Part shown: piece by piece, positions 36,129 through 43,799 of the stretch
How the letters are laid out: each line of letters opens with the position of its first letter
Position numbering within the stretch: position 1 is the stretch's first letter
NCBI GenBank assembly: GCA_963800865.1
Contig: CAWDCL010000003.1
Span: 124,001 to 188,000, forward strand
Length of the DNA stretch: 64,000 bases
Reading direction: 5' to 3'
Source: JALOKP01 sp963800865
GTDB taxonomy: Bacteria > Acidobacteriota > Polarisedimenticolia > J045
Notes under the pieces: model-generated
What the model saw: only the letters and a program-made list of their open reading frames with translations
What the model was told of the DNA's origin: nothing
Databases searched by the model: none
Position numbers and translations under genes: made by a program

Positions 36129-36818
36129 ATGACGCGCCGCCCCCGCGAAGCCGGTCCCCTCGAGCGGTTGCACGAGGAGTTGGTGCACTGCCGCGCCTGC
36201 CCGCGGCTGGTGGCGTGGCGCGAGGCGGTCGGCCGGGCGAAGAAGCGCGCGCACCGCGGCGACGACTACTGGGCGCGGCCGGTCCCCGGGTTCGGCGACC
36301 CCGCGGCACGGCTGGTGATCTTCGGCCTCGCGCCCGGGGCGCACGGCTCCAACCGGACCGGCCGCCCGTTCACCGGCGACGCTTCGGGGATCTTCCTGTA
36401 CGACGCGCTCTTCGCGCGAGGCTGTCGTCCGCCCCGGAGTCGCACGATCGCGCCGACGGGCTTGGAGCTGCACGGCGCCTACATCACCGCAGCCGTGCGC
36501 TGCGCCCCGCCCGCCAACAAGCCGGCGCGCGAGGAGATCGCCGCCTGCGCGGAGTGGACGGAGCGCGAGCTGGCGCTGCTCGGCGAGACCAGGGCCTACC
36601 TGGCGCTGGGGCGGATCGGACACGACGCGCTGCTCGCGCGCTACGGCCTCCCGGCGGCGGCGCACCGCTTCGCGCACGGCGCGGAGCACGCGCTGCCCGA
36701 CGGCCGCTGGCTGATCGACTCGTACCACGTGTCGCGCCAGAACACGAACACCGGGCGGCTGACGCGCGCGATGTTCGACGGCGCGCTCGCGCGGGCGATG
36801 CGGCGCGCCGGGCTGTAG
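36129..36818 (+). CDS. Family 5 uracil-DNA glycosylase (UdgB-like)
   Basis: 229 residues. It removes uracil (and in some family members hypoxanthine or other deaminated bases) from DNA. The family-5 block GLAPGAHGSNRTGRPFTGD replaces the GQDPYH water-activating motif, and the second motif YHVSRQNTNTGRLT corresponds to HPSxxN...G. An N-terminal CRACPRL pair, plus C in AVRCAPP and IAACAEW, fits the four-Cys Fe-S cluster. The catalytic His of HPS is kept in YHVS. An alternative ATG exists at 36120. Family-5 enzymes are common in thermophiles and GC-rich bacteria. Confidence 0.9.
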   Translation: MTRRPREAGPLERLHEELVHCRACPRLVAWREAVGRAKKRAHRGDDYWARPVPGFGDPAARLVIFGLAPGAHGSNRTGRPFTGDASGIFLYDALFARGCRPPRSRTIAPTGLELHGAYITAAVRCAPPANKPAREEIAACAEWTERELALLGETRAYLALGRIGHDALLARYGLPAAAHRFAHGAEHALPDGRWLIDSYHVSRQNTNTGRLTRAMFDGALARAMRRAGL

Positions 36819-36830
36819 CGGGCACGCTCG

Positions 36831-36862
36831 AAAAAGACGAGCCCCCGGTTTTCACCGGGGGC
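36831..36862 (-). terminator. Intrinsic terminator reading leftwards
   Basis: On the minus strand a 9-bp stem (GCCCCCGGT/ACCGGGGGC) with a GAAA tetraloop is followed by CTCGTCTTTTT. No annotated minus-strand gene reads into it, so it may end a small RNA; on + it follows the UDG gene without a T-run. Confidence 0.7.
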
Positions 36863-37235
36863 CAAGGGAGGGGAGGAGGAGGTCAGGTCGGTCCTTCGGA
36901 GCCCATCGAACATTTGCCCTGTCGCTGGCTCTCGGCGATGTCCCGACTTGATCTTGTCGCCCCAGATAGAGCAAGGCGGATGCCAGAAGGCGGAAACTCG
37001 CCGCGTCGGGTCAAGTGATTGATCCGAGGCCCCTTGCCGGCGCCCCTTCCGGGAAGTTACCGGTTCGATGGGTGACCTTGGCCACGTCTTTCTGGCGCAC
37101 CACGCCACTGGCGCATCCCGCGGCCGCCCGATCCCGCAGCGGGGACGGCCCGGCGGCTTTCGGCTCGCATTCCCTCTTCCCCCGCCCGACTCTCCCGCTT
37201 GCGGCGCATCCGCGACCGCGGAAGGAGGGTTCCCG
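36863..37235. other. Intergenic region with a candidate minus-strand small RNA
   Basis: No protein gene is supported. On the minus strand the ~150 nt before the 36831 terminator contain a long pyrimidine tract (CCTCCTCCTCCCCTCCC, ~36886-36868) complementary to Shine-Dalgarno sequences. TTGACC near 37012-37007 could be a -35 element. On + the 80 bp before the next gene carry GGAGG at ~37222-37228. Confidence 0.4.
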
Positions 37236-37772
37236 ATGCTTCCTGTCCCGTTCCGAACGAGATCCGTTCCCGTCCTGCTCGTCCTCTTCGCCGCCCTGGC
37301 GGTTCCGGCCGCGGCCGCCGGCGCCGCCCCGCCGCCGCTCGAGATCGCCTACATCTGCGACCTCCCGCAGCAGGCGACGACGATCCGCGCGCTCCGGGGT
37401 CCGAACGTCCTGGCCGAGATCTCCGTTCCCGGCTGCGAGCCGGCCGGCCGCGCGCTGGACGGCAGCGCGCTGGTCTCGGCGACCGCGTTCGCGCGGCTGC
37501 GCGACCGGCTCTCCGCGCTCGGCCACGAGCCCGAGGCCCGGCAGGTCGCCCGGCCGCTCGGCAGCTTCGCCGCGCTCCCGGCGGAGCTGCTGCCGGCCGG
37601 GCTGCTCGCGACGCCGAAGGAGGGGATCACGGTCGAGTGGTGCGGCACCGTGGTCTCGAAGGACCGCGACGACTGCCTCGGCACCTGCAGCTGCGGCAAC
37701 AAGGACGGCTGCCCGTGTCACGCGACGAAGACGACGAGCCCCAAGTCCGACGTCGAATCGCAGACGAACTGA
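37236..37772 (+). CDS. Secreted Cys-rich-tailed protein of unknown function
   Basis: 178 residues. GGAGGG lies 7 nt before the ATG. The signal peptide is VPVLLVLFAALAVPAAAAGA. The mature protein has ICDLPQQATTIRALRG, GCEPAGRALDGSALV and a Cys-rich end, WCGTVVSKDRDDCLGTCSCG then DGCPCH, seven Cys within ~30 residues. The tail looks like a metal- or disulfide-rich knot. I recognise no family. It is followed by a strong terminator at 37811 that belongs to the convergent gene. Confidence 0.6.
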   Translation: MLPVPFRTRSVPVLLVLFAALAVPAAAAGAAPPPLEIAYICDLPQQATTIRALRGPNVLAEISVPGCEPAGRALDGSALVSATAFARLRDRLSALGHEPEARQVARPLGSFAALPAELLPAGLLATPKEGITVEWCGTVVSKDRDDCLGTCSCGNKDGCPCHATKTTSPKSDVESQTN

Positions 37773-37810
37773 ACGGCTGCAGCTCGCAGGCGAAGCAGCG
37801 GAACAAAGAA

Positions 37811-37839
37811 CCGGCCGTGGGCACGAAGCCCACGGCCGG
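37811..37839. terminator. Terminator hairpin between convergent genes
   Basis: A perfect 12-bp stem (CCGGCCGTGGGC/GCCCACGGCCGG) with an ACGAA loop. On the minus strand it is followed by TTCTTTGTTC and so best serves the DUF4397 gene. Confidence 0.75.
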
Positions 37840-37891
37840 CGGTGCGGGGGGAGGAAGGAGAACGGGGCGGCAGGGAGGCCCCGGGGCAGGG

Positions 37892-38590
37892 TCAGCGGCG
37901 CGCGCGGGGGGCCTTCATCGTCTCGAGCGGGATCTCCTGGGTGACCAGCGAGAGGTTCCCCTCGGGAGCGGATCCCACGACGTAGCCGATGGTGAAGGTC
38001 CCGGTCTTCACGGTCAGGAACTCGGGCCCCATGATCGGCATCCCGTTGCCGCCGTTGAAGAGCGCGAAGGGGAGGGTGTAGGTCCGGGCGAGCACGTCGA
38101 GATCGATTCCGCTCCCGTTGGAGAAGTTGACGCGAGCGAGGCCGCGCGCGTTGATGAAGAAGGCCGGGGCATCGGCGGCGTGCCGCAGCCCGAGACGCCC
38201 GAAGTTCGGCATCACCGGCGAGACGTCGTTGACGAAGGGCAGGATCGCCGGAATGCCGCCGGGGGTCAGCGCGGCGACGAGCGAGAGGTTCAGGCCGCCC
38301 GAGAGCTCGGCGTCATCCAGCCGGATGATCGCCTCGGAGGCCGTCGGGTTGGAGTTCGCGAGGAAGACCTCGACGGTGTAGTTCCCGGGGGGGAGCGCCA
38401 GCGGTCCGACGACGGTCCCGAAGGTGTAGTCCTCGAGCGCGAGGCCCCCGTTGACGTAGACATCGACGACCGCTCCGGGGATGCCGTGCACGACGTAAAC
38501 CGAGTTGTCGGCGGCGAGGGCGGTCGCGGGAACCAGGATCGCCAGGGCGGCGAGGGCGGTCACGAAGAGCGAGCGGATCGAGCGGGTCAT
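37892..38590 (-). CDS. DUF4397 domain-containing secreted protein
   Basis: 232 residues with a signal peptide (SLFVTALAALAILVPATALA). The mature part matches DUF4397: VYVVHGIPGAVVDVYVNG, LPPGNYTVEVFLANSNPT, LSLVAALTPGGIPAILPF and VRHAADAP-like LRHAADAPAFFI. Such domains are beta-rich, often repeated, and found in envelope or extracellular proteins with no known activity. It lies 80 bp downstream of a fasciclin-domain gene on the same strand; both are secreted and may be cotranscribed. Confidence 0.85.
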   Translation of the reverse strand: MTRSIRSLFVTALAALAILVPATALAADNSVYVVHGIPGAVVDVYVNGGLALEDYTFGTVVGPLALPPGNYTVEVFLANSNPTASEAIIRLDDAELSGGLNLSLVAALTPGGIPAILPFVNDVSPVMPNFGRLGLRHAADAPAFFINARGLARVNFSNGSGIDLDVLARTYTLPFALFNGGNGMPIMGPEFLTVKTGTFTIGYVVGSAPEGNLSLVTQEIPLETMKAPRARR

Positions 38591-38671
38591 GGAAGCCTCC
38601 TTGTTCCGGGTGAACTGAACTTGCTCAGTGGAAAGGGATGGGTTGGGGGATCGGGTCGGGGCCGGAGAGCA

Positions 38672-39184
38672 TTAAGGGATCATCACCGTGTCGATCACGT
38701 GGATCACACCGTTTGACGCGAGGATGTCCGCCTTCACGACGAGCGCGCCGTCGATGCGCACGCCGTTGCCGGTGTCGATCTCCGCGGTCTTACCGGAAAC
38801 GGTCTTCGCGGAGGTGAGCTTCACCACGTCGCCGGACGTCACCTTCCCGGAGACGACGTGGTAGGTCAGGATCTCGGTCAGCTTCGCCTTGTCGCTGAGC
38901 AGCGCCTCGACGGTGCCCGGCGGGAGCTTCGCGAACGCCTCGTCCGTCGGGGCGAAGACCGTGAACGGGCCGGTTCCCTTGAGGGTGTCGACCAGGCCGG
39001 CGGCCTGCAGTGCGGCGACCAGCGTCTTGAAGTTCCCGGCCGAGACCGCGGTATCGACGATGTTCATCGAGGCGGAAGCGCTGCCAGGGGTGCTCTTCGG
39101 GGCGCCTGCCAGGGCGGAGGGGGCGACGAGGGCGGTAACGAGCGCGAGGACGATCAGGGTGGGGCGGATCGCTGAGCGGTTCAT
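38672..39184 (-). CDS. Secreted fasciclin-domain protein
   Basis: 170 residues. After a signal peptide (LIVLALVTALVAPSALAG) a single FAS1 domain fills the protein: MNIVDTAVSAGNFKTLVAAL, the H1 motif TVFAPTDEAFAKLP, LTEILTYHVVSGKVTSGDV and the H2-like GVIHVIDTVMIP. FAS1 domains mediate adhesion in secreted proteins. Its promoter at 39280-39252 is shared territory with a divergent CarH/LitR-type photoreceptor gene, so its expression may be light-dependent. Confidence 0.93.
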   Translation of the reverse strand: MNRSAIRPTLIVLALVTALVAPSALAGAPKSTPGSASASMNIVDTAVSAGNFKTLVAALQAAGLVDTLKGTGPFTVFAPTDEAFAKLPPGTVEALLSDKAKLTEILTYHVVSGKVTSGDVVKLTSAKTVSGKTAEIDTGNGVRIDGALVVKADILASNGVIHVIDTVMIP

Positions 39185-39250
39185 CAGGGCCTCCTAGCTG
39201 TGAAACCGGGGGAAGCGCCCCCCGGTGCGGCTGTTTCGTTCTACAGGGTG

Positions 39251-39286
39251 GACAATACGGGTCCGTTCATGTATTGTCAAGGACAA
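39251..39286 (-). promoter_or_regulatory. Promoter of the fasciclin gene overlapping an inverted-repeat operator
   Basis: On the minus strand TTGACA (39280-39275) and TATTGT (39257-39252) are separated by exactly 17 bp. The inverted repeat GACAATAC (39251-39258) / GTATTGTC (39271-39278) overlaps both boxes, and a second small palindrome TTGTCAAGGACAA spans 39274-39286. A MerR-type dimer or tetramer bound here would block RNA polymerase. Confidence 0.7.
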
Positions 39287-39322
39287 ATCTAGAAAATTTC
39301 TGAACAAAAAAGAGACATCCTG

Positions 39323-40288
39323 ATGAACGACACCTCAAACCCCCGCTACCGGCAGCCCCGGCACCCGATGCAGGTGGTGGCCCGCGCCACCCGCCTCTCC
39401 CCCGATGTCCTGCGGGCCTGGGAGCGGCGCTACCGGGCGGTCGACCCGGGACGCACCCCCGGCGCGCACCGGCTCTACTCGGATGCCGACATCGCACGCC
39501 TGACGCTGATCCGGAAGGCGCTCGGCGCCGGCCGGCGCATCGGTTTCGTGGCGCGGCTTCCGCTCGAGGAGCTCGAACAGCTCGTCGCGCAGGACGAGGC
39601 GCGTCCGCGCCCCGCGCCCGACGTGCCCGCGCGGCCCGCAGCGATCCGCTCCGAAAACGAGACGCTCGCGCGCTGCATGGCGGCGGTGGAACGGCTGGAC
39701 GGGGCCGCGTTCGAGCAGGCGCTCGCCGAGGCGGGGCTCGCGCTGACCCTGCCGCAGCTGCTCGAGGAACTGCTCGTTCCGCTGCTGCAGGAGATCGGAG
39801 CCGGCTGGCGCAGCGGGCGGATCGGGATTCGGCACGAGCACCTCGCGACCGCGGCGATCCGCGCCTGGCTCGTGGGGGCGCGACAGTCCCGGTCACCGCA
39901 GGCCCACGCGCCGGTGCTGGTCGTCGCTACGCCGGCTGGACAGATCCACGAGCTGGGCGCGCTGATGGCGGCGCTCGTTGCCGAGGCGGCCGGCTGGCGG
40001 GTGGTCTACCTCGGAGTCGACCTCCCTGCGGACGAGATCGCTGCGGCGGCGCGCCAAAGTGCCGCGCGCGGGGTGGCGTTGTCGCTGATCTATCCGCCCG
40101 ACGACACGCGCCTTCCGCACGAGCTGCAGAGGCTGCGGCGGTTGGTGGGGGCCGGGGTCGGTCTGATCGTGGGGGGGGACGCGGCCGCGGCCTACGCGAG
40201 CGTGCTCGGCGCGGTCGACGCGCGCCTCGTCGGCAGCGTCACCGACCTGCGCGAGGCGCTGGACGCCCTGCGGCGGCGGGTGGCGTGA
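39323..40288 (+). CDS. CarH/LitR-type B12-dependent photoreceptor repressor (MerR family)
   Basis: 321 residues. The MerR-type winged helix is at residues ~15-85 (MQVVARATRLSPDVLRAWERRY, GAHRLYSDADI). The middle helical bundle carries WRSGRIGIRHEH, an exact W-x9-E-H motif (Trp162, Glu172, His173), the AdoCbl-contact signature of CarH. The C-terminal cobalamin domain has His209 in GQIHELGALM as the likely lower ligand; the preceding Asp of the usual DxHxxG is Gln. Such proteins bind operators as tetramers in the dark and fall apart in light. It is divergent from the fasciclin gene, whose promoter overlaps an inverted repeat. Confidence 0.87.
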   Translation: MNDTSNPRYRQPRHPMQVVARATRLSPDVLRAWERRYRAVDPGRTPGAHRLYSDADIARLTLIRKALGAGRRIGFVARLPLEELEQLVAQDEARPRPAPDVPARPAAIRSENETLARCMAAVERLDGAAFEQALAEAGLALTLPQLLEELLVPLLQEIGAGWRSGRIGIRHEHLATAAIRAWLVGARQSRSPQAHAPVLVVATPAGQIHELGALMAALVAEAAGWRVVYLGVDLPADEIAAAARQSAARGVALSLIYPPDDTRLPHELQRLRRLVGAGVGLIVGGDAAAAYASVLGAVDARLVGSVTDLREALDALRRRVA

Positions 40289-40330
40289 GGGTTGGTCGGC
40301 GCAGGCTCGCTCGCGGGGCGACCGTCCGTC

Positions 40331-42238
40331 CTACCAGTCGATCGCACGCGCCCGCGACGGCGCATCCACGTCAACCAGCAGCGTCCCCTTCGCTCCCGGA
40401 ATGGCGAGCGTCCGCTCGCCGGCCCAGCGCCACGGGATCGGAGCGGATCCGTTCGGCGCGCCCGCCGCGCCGGCCGGGAGGTCAATCTCCGTCCAGCGGC
40501 CGTCGGCGAGGTGGAACACCCGCGCGCGTCCCGTCGCGTGATCGCGCACCAGCAGCATCGAGCCGTCGGGCGAGGCCTGCAGCCGGCCCCACGCCGGGCG
40601 CCCCGGCCAGGTGTCCAGCTCCTCGCGCGCGCCGCTCCCGCCGGATCCGGTCAGCAGGAGGTGCGCCCGGCCTTCGCGTTCGACGACGAGCGCGAGGCGA
40701 TCGTCTGCGAGCCACTCCCACTCGAGCACCTCGGAGCCCTCGATCGGTTGCTCGATCCGCTCGTCCGTCGCGAGGTCGCGGACCACGAGCCGCGCGCCCT
40801 TCTCGTCGCCGGCGTCGACCAGCCAGTAGCGCCCGCTCGGCGCGAGCCCCGAGTACAGGATCCGCCCGCGCGAGATCGGCCCCAGTCGCTCGAGAACCCC
40901 TGTGCTGGGGTCGAAGCGCAGCAGTTCGGCGTCGTCTTCGAACGATGACTGCCTGCTGCGCGCCCTGTGCTCGCGCCGGCGATACGAGGCGAGATAGACC
41001 ATGCCGTCGTCGGTCACCCGGAGCGGACGCGTGAGCGCCGGCAGGTGGGCGGCTGCGAGGCGACCCCGGTTGTCACCCGGCTTCGCGCGCCAGAGCGCGC
41101 CCTCGTCGGCGCCTTCAGCGGTCACGAAGAACAGCTCGTCGCCAACCCACAGCCCTCCCGTGCCGAGACCGAAGACCTGGATCTCGTCACCTTCCAGCTC
41201 GATGTCGGGGGCGGCCCGCCTCCCGGCGGTGTCGAAGAAGGCGATCCGTTCGTGCCGCGACTCGCCCCCCAGCCGCGTGGCACGCGTGGCGACGGCGAAC
41301 ATCGCGCCGTCTGCGCGCCAGCTGAGAAAGTGCGACCAGGGTTGGATGAAGCGACGCGGGGCCCCCGTCGCGGGGTCGACGACCCACATGTGGCGCCACG
41401 CGTTGAGCACCGCACCCCGGCCGCCGGGAGCGACCTCGAGCTCCCAGTTCCCGCCCGTGCCGCCGAGACCGAGGCGGATCAGCGCCGGCGTGACCGTCAC
41501 GAAGAGCGCGGCGATGAGGAGGGTGGAGAGCCCGAGCGCGATCGCCGCGCGGCGCACCCGTCCGCGGCCGGCCGGCTCGCCGCGCGTGAAGGCGATCCAC
41601 GCCACCAGCGGGTAGGCCAGCGCCAGCAGGAGGGCCGGCCACAGGGTGAACCAGCCGATCGCTTCGAAGAGCACGGGGAACGCCCGGAGCAACTGGAACA
41701 CGACGGCCAGCGCGGTGAGGCCGAGCAGCAGGCCCAGCAGCGCCGCGGCGAGCGAAACGGCGCCCAGCGCCGCCGCGAGGAGCGCGCCGCATGCGGCGAG
41801 CGCCGAGAACGCGAGGCCGAGCCCTCCCGCCCCGAGCACGAACTCGGTCGCAACGCCGTGGGCGCGCGCCGTCACCCACAGGATCGCGAAGGTCCCCGCG
41901 GCGACGGCGCCCCACCCGGCGAGGGCCGCGAGCAGGCGCGCCACGAACAGCTGCCGTGGCGGGACCGGGCGGTCGAGCAGGAACGGCTCCGTGCCCGCGG
42001 CGCGGTCCCCGGTGAAGGCCTGGCTGAATGTGAGCAGCGCCCACAGCGGCCAGACCCCGAGCGCGAGCACGAGCGACAGGGCGGACCCGATCGCGTCCTC
42101 CGCGCTCAGCGGCCGCGAGCCGTAGAACCCGCCGATCGCGAGCGAGAGCAGCAGCGCGAAGAGCAGCCCGGTCGCGACGCCGGCGGCGACGATCGCGCGC
42201 TGCTGCTTGAGCCCCTTGCCGAGCAGTGCCCTAAACAT
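40331..42238 (-). CDS. ABC-2 type permease fused to a C-terminal beta-propeller
   Basis: 635 residues. The first ~300 residues have about eight membrane helices (AAGVATGLLFALLLSLAIGG, FAILWVTA, LLGLLLGLTALAVVFQLL) and the ABC-2-like TFSQAFTGDRAAGTEPFLL. From ~330 to the end are repeated beta-strand units such as APRRFIQPWSHFLSWRADGA, LAPSGRYWLVDAGDEKGARL and LQASPDGSMLLVRDHATG, a WD40/TolB-like propeller, probably outside the membrane. Its ATG lies within the end of the ABC ATPase gene (8-nt overlap). The regulator-ATPase-permease order matches YtrA-YtrB systems that sense envelope stress; the propeller is unusual. Confidence 0.75.
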   Translation of the reverse strand: MFRALLGKGLKQQRAIVAAGVATGLLFALLLSLAIGGFYGSRPLSAEDAIGSALSLVLALGVWPLWALLTFSQAFTGDRAAGTEPFLLDRPVPPRQLFVARLLAALAGWGAVAAGTFAILWVTARAHGVATEFVLGAGGLGLAFSALAACGALLAAALGAVSLAAALLGLLLGLTALAVVFQLLRAFPVLFEAIGWFTLWPALLLALAYPLVAWIAFTRGEPAGRGRVRRAAIALGLSTLLIAALFVTVTPALIRLGLGGTGGNWELEVAPGGRGAVLNAWRHMWVVDPATGAPRRFIQPWSHFLSWRADGAMFAVATRATRLGGESRHERIAFFDTAGRRAAPDIELEGDEIQVFGLGTGGLWVGDELFFVTAEGADEGALWRAKPGDNRGRLAAAHLPALTRPLRVTDDGMVYLASYRRREHRARSRQSSFEDDAELLRFDPSTGVLERLGPISRGRILYSGLAPSGRYWLVDAGDEKGARLVVRDLATDERIEQPIEGSEVLEWEWLADDRLALVVEREGRAHLLLTGSGGSGAREELDTWPGRPAWGRLQASPDGSMLLVRDHATGRARVFHLADGRWTEIDLPAGAAGAPNGSAPIPWRWAGERTLAIPGAKGTLLVDVDAPSRARAIDW

Positions 42239-43184
42239 GCGAGGCCTCCCGCGCGGACTCGTGCCGGCGCAGCGCGGCGACGAGGATCTCCTCGAGCCCC
42301 AGGTCCTCGACCTGCACGTGCGTCGCGCCGAGAGTCCGCAACCGGTCCGCGAGCGCGGCGAATTCCGCGGGATCCGCGCCGTCACGCGCCTCGACGACCA
42401 CGGCCAGCGCGCGACCCGCGGCGCGCTGGTCGAGCAGGCCGGGGAAGGGGGGCAGCTCGAACGCATCCCCTTCGAAGACCACGCTCAGCCGCTTGACGCG
42501 TCGCCGCAGCTCGTCGATCGAGCCCTGCATCCGGATCCGCCCGCCGTCGAGGTAGACGACGCGGTCGGCGACGCGCTCGAGGTCGTGGATCAGGTGCGAG
42601 GCGTAGACGACCGCGCCCCCCTCGCCGTGGATCGCGGCCAGGATCCCCTCGAGCACCTCGCGGCGGACCAGCGGGTCGAGCCCGGCGGTCGGGTCGTCGA
42701 GCAGCAGGATGTCGGGTCGCGCGCCGACGGCGAGCGCCAGCGCGACCTTGGCCTTCGTGCCGCGGGACAGGGTCCGGATCTTCGCGCGCGGTTCGATCGC
42801 CAGCCGCTCGACGAACTCGGCCGCCACGCGCGCGTCCCAGCGCGGCGACAGCGAGGCGCCGAAGCGCAGGATCTCGCGCACCGTCATCCACGGGTAGAGC
42901 GCGCTCTCCTCCGACAGCAGCGCGACGCGGGCGCGCACCGCGAGGCCGTCCTTCGCGGGGTCGAGCCCGAGCACGCGGACCGTGCCCGAGTCGGGCCACA
43001 GCACGCCGTTGGCCAGGCGCAGCGCGGTCGTCTTTCCGGCGCCGTTGCGCCCGACCAGCGCGACCACCTCGCCGGGCTCGATCGCGAGCGAGAAGCGGTC
43101 GAGCGCGACGGTGCGCCGGCCGACTGCCGGCACGAGGCCGAAGGTGCGCGTGACGTCGCGGAACTCGATCACGGGGCCGGTCAT
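42231..43184 (-). CDS. ABC transporter ATP-binding protein (YtrB-like)
   Basis: 317 residues. Walker A GRNGAGKTTAL, Q-loop region LSEESALYPWMTVREIL, signature LSRGTKAKVALALAVG (LSRGTK in place of LSGGQ, common in the YtrB/CcmA-like branch), Walker B ILLLDDPTAGLDPLV, and the switch His in YASHLIHDLE. A C-terminal ~90-residue extension (VFEGDAFELPPFPG...) follows. It forms an operon with a GntR regulator (4-nt overlap) and the permease-propeller gene. Confidence 0.92.
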   Translation of the reverse strand: MTGPVIEFRDVTRTFGLVPAVGRRTVALDRFSLAIEPGEVVALVGRNGAGKTTALRLANGVLWPDSGTVRVLGLDPAKDGLAVRARVALLSEESALYPWMTVREILRFGASLSPRWDARVAAEFVERLAIEPRAKIRTLSRGTKAKVALALAVGARPDILLLDDPTAGLDPLVRREVLEGILAAIHGEGGAVVYASHLIHDLERVADRVVYLDGGRIRMQGSIDELRRRVKRLSVVFEGDAFELPPFPGLLDQRAAGRALAVVVEARDGADPAEFAALADRLRTLGATHVQVEDLGLEEILVAALRRHESAREASHV

Positions 43185-43597
43185 CGGTGGTCCTCCTCGG
43201 AGCGGACTCGCCGGGGGCCGGCGGGCGCGGGACGGATGCGGACGCGCGCTGCGACCCGCTCGGAAAGCGTCTCGAGCGGCACCGCGAGCGCGGCCGCCTC
43301 GTCGATCAGCCGGTCGACGGCGAGCTCGAGCAGCGCCTCGCGCGAGGCCCCCTCGACGGCCTCCTCGGCGACGAACGTCCCCTGCCCGACGCGGGTCCGG
43401 ACGACCCCCCGGGCCTCCAGCTCCTGGATCGCCCGGGCAGCCGTGTTCCGGTTGAGCCGGAGCTGGACGGCGAGTTCACGCACGGTCGGGAGGCGGTCGC
43501 CCGGCTTCAGGGCCCCGATCGCCACGAGTCGGCGGATCCCCTCGACCAGCTGGAGGTAGAGGGGGGTGGGGAGCGCGGGGTCGAGGTCGAGGATCAT
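43181..43597 (-). CDS. GntR family regulator, YtrA subfamily
   Basis: 138 residues from ATG 43597 (MILDLDPALPTPLYLQLVEG), the usual YtrA-type start. The winged helix contains GDRLPTVRELAVQLRLNRNTAARAIQELEARGVV, given here by its ends GDRLPTVRELAVQL and NTAARAIQELE. GQGTFVAE closes the DNA-binding domain and a short helical dimerisation tail follows, as in YtrA. It overlaps the ABC ATPase gene by 4 nt and should repress the whole operon through the palindrome at 43602-43625. Confidence 0.88.
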   Translation of the reverse strand: MILDLDPALPTPLYLQLVEGIRRLVAIGALKPGDRLPTVRELAVQLRLNRNTAARAIQELEARGVVRTRVGQGTFVAEEAVEGASREALLELAVDRLIDEAAALAVPLETLSERVAARVRIRPAPAGPRRVRSEEDHR

Positions 43598-43601
43598 CTC
43601 T

Positions 43602-43625
43602 ATTGTCCTAGTGTCATAGGACAAT
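43602..43625. promoter_or_regulatory. Palindromic operator of the GntR/ABC operon
   Basis: ATTGTCCTA, six bases, TAGGACAAT: perfect 9-bp inverted arms, 5-28 bp upstream of the GntR start. On the minus strand TTGTCC (43633-43628) and TAGGAC (43610-43605) are spaced by 17 bp and end 7 nt before the ATG. The operator would then cover the promoter of a leaderless autoregulated operon. Confidence 0.75.
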
Positions 43626-43799
43626 ATGGACAATCGCCCGTCCCCCGTCAAGCCGGCGGGACGCTGCCCGCGGCCTCTCCCCGCGGCCTCCCCCCGCGGC
43701 CCCCCGGGCCTCCCCCCGCCATGGGACGCCCGTCCCCCGCGGGGGTAGCATCTCCCGTTCCCCGCGCCGGCCGGCGCGAGATCCCCGAAGGAGCCGGAG

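Noticed and set aside
37011..37721. Minus-strand 236-codon open frame over the Cys-rich secreted protein gene
   Set aside because: The plus strand has a ribosome site, signal peptide and ordered Cys; the minus frame is low-complexity.
40289..40330. Possible degenerate repeat element between the CarH and permease genes
   Set aside because: It shares only a general GC pattern with the 47-bp cores and has no palindrome.
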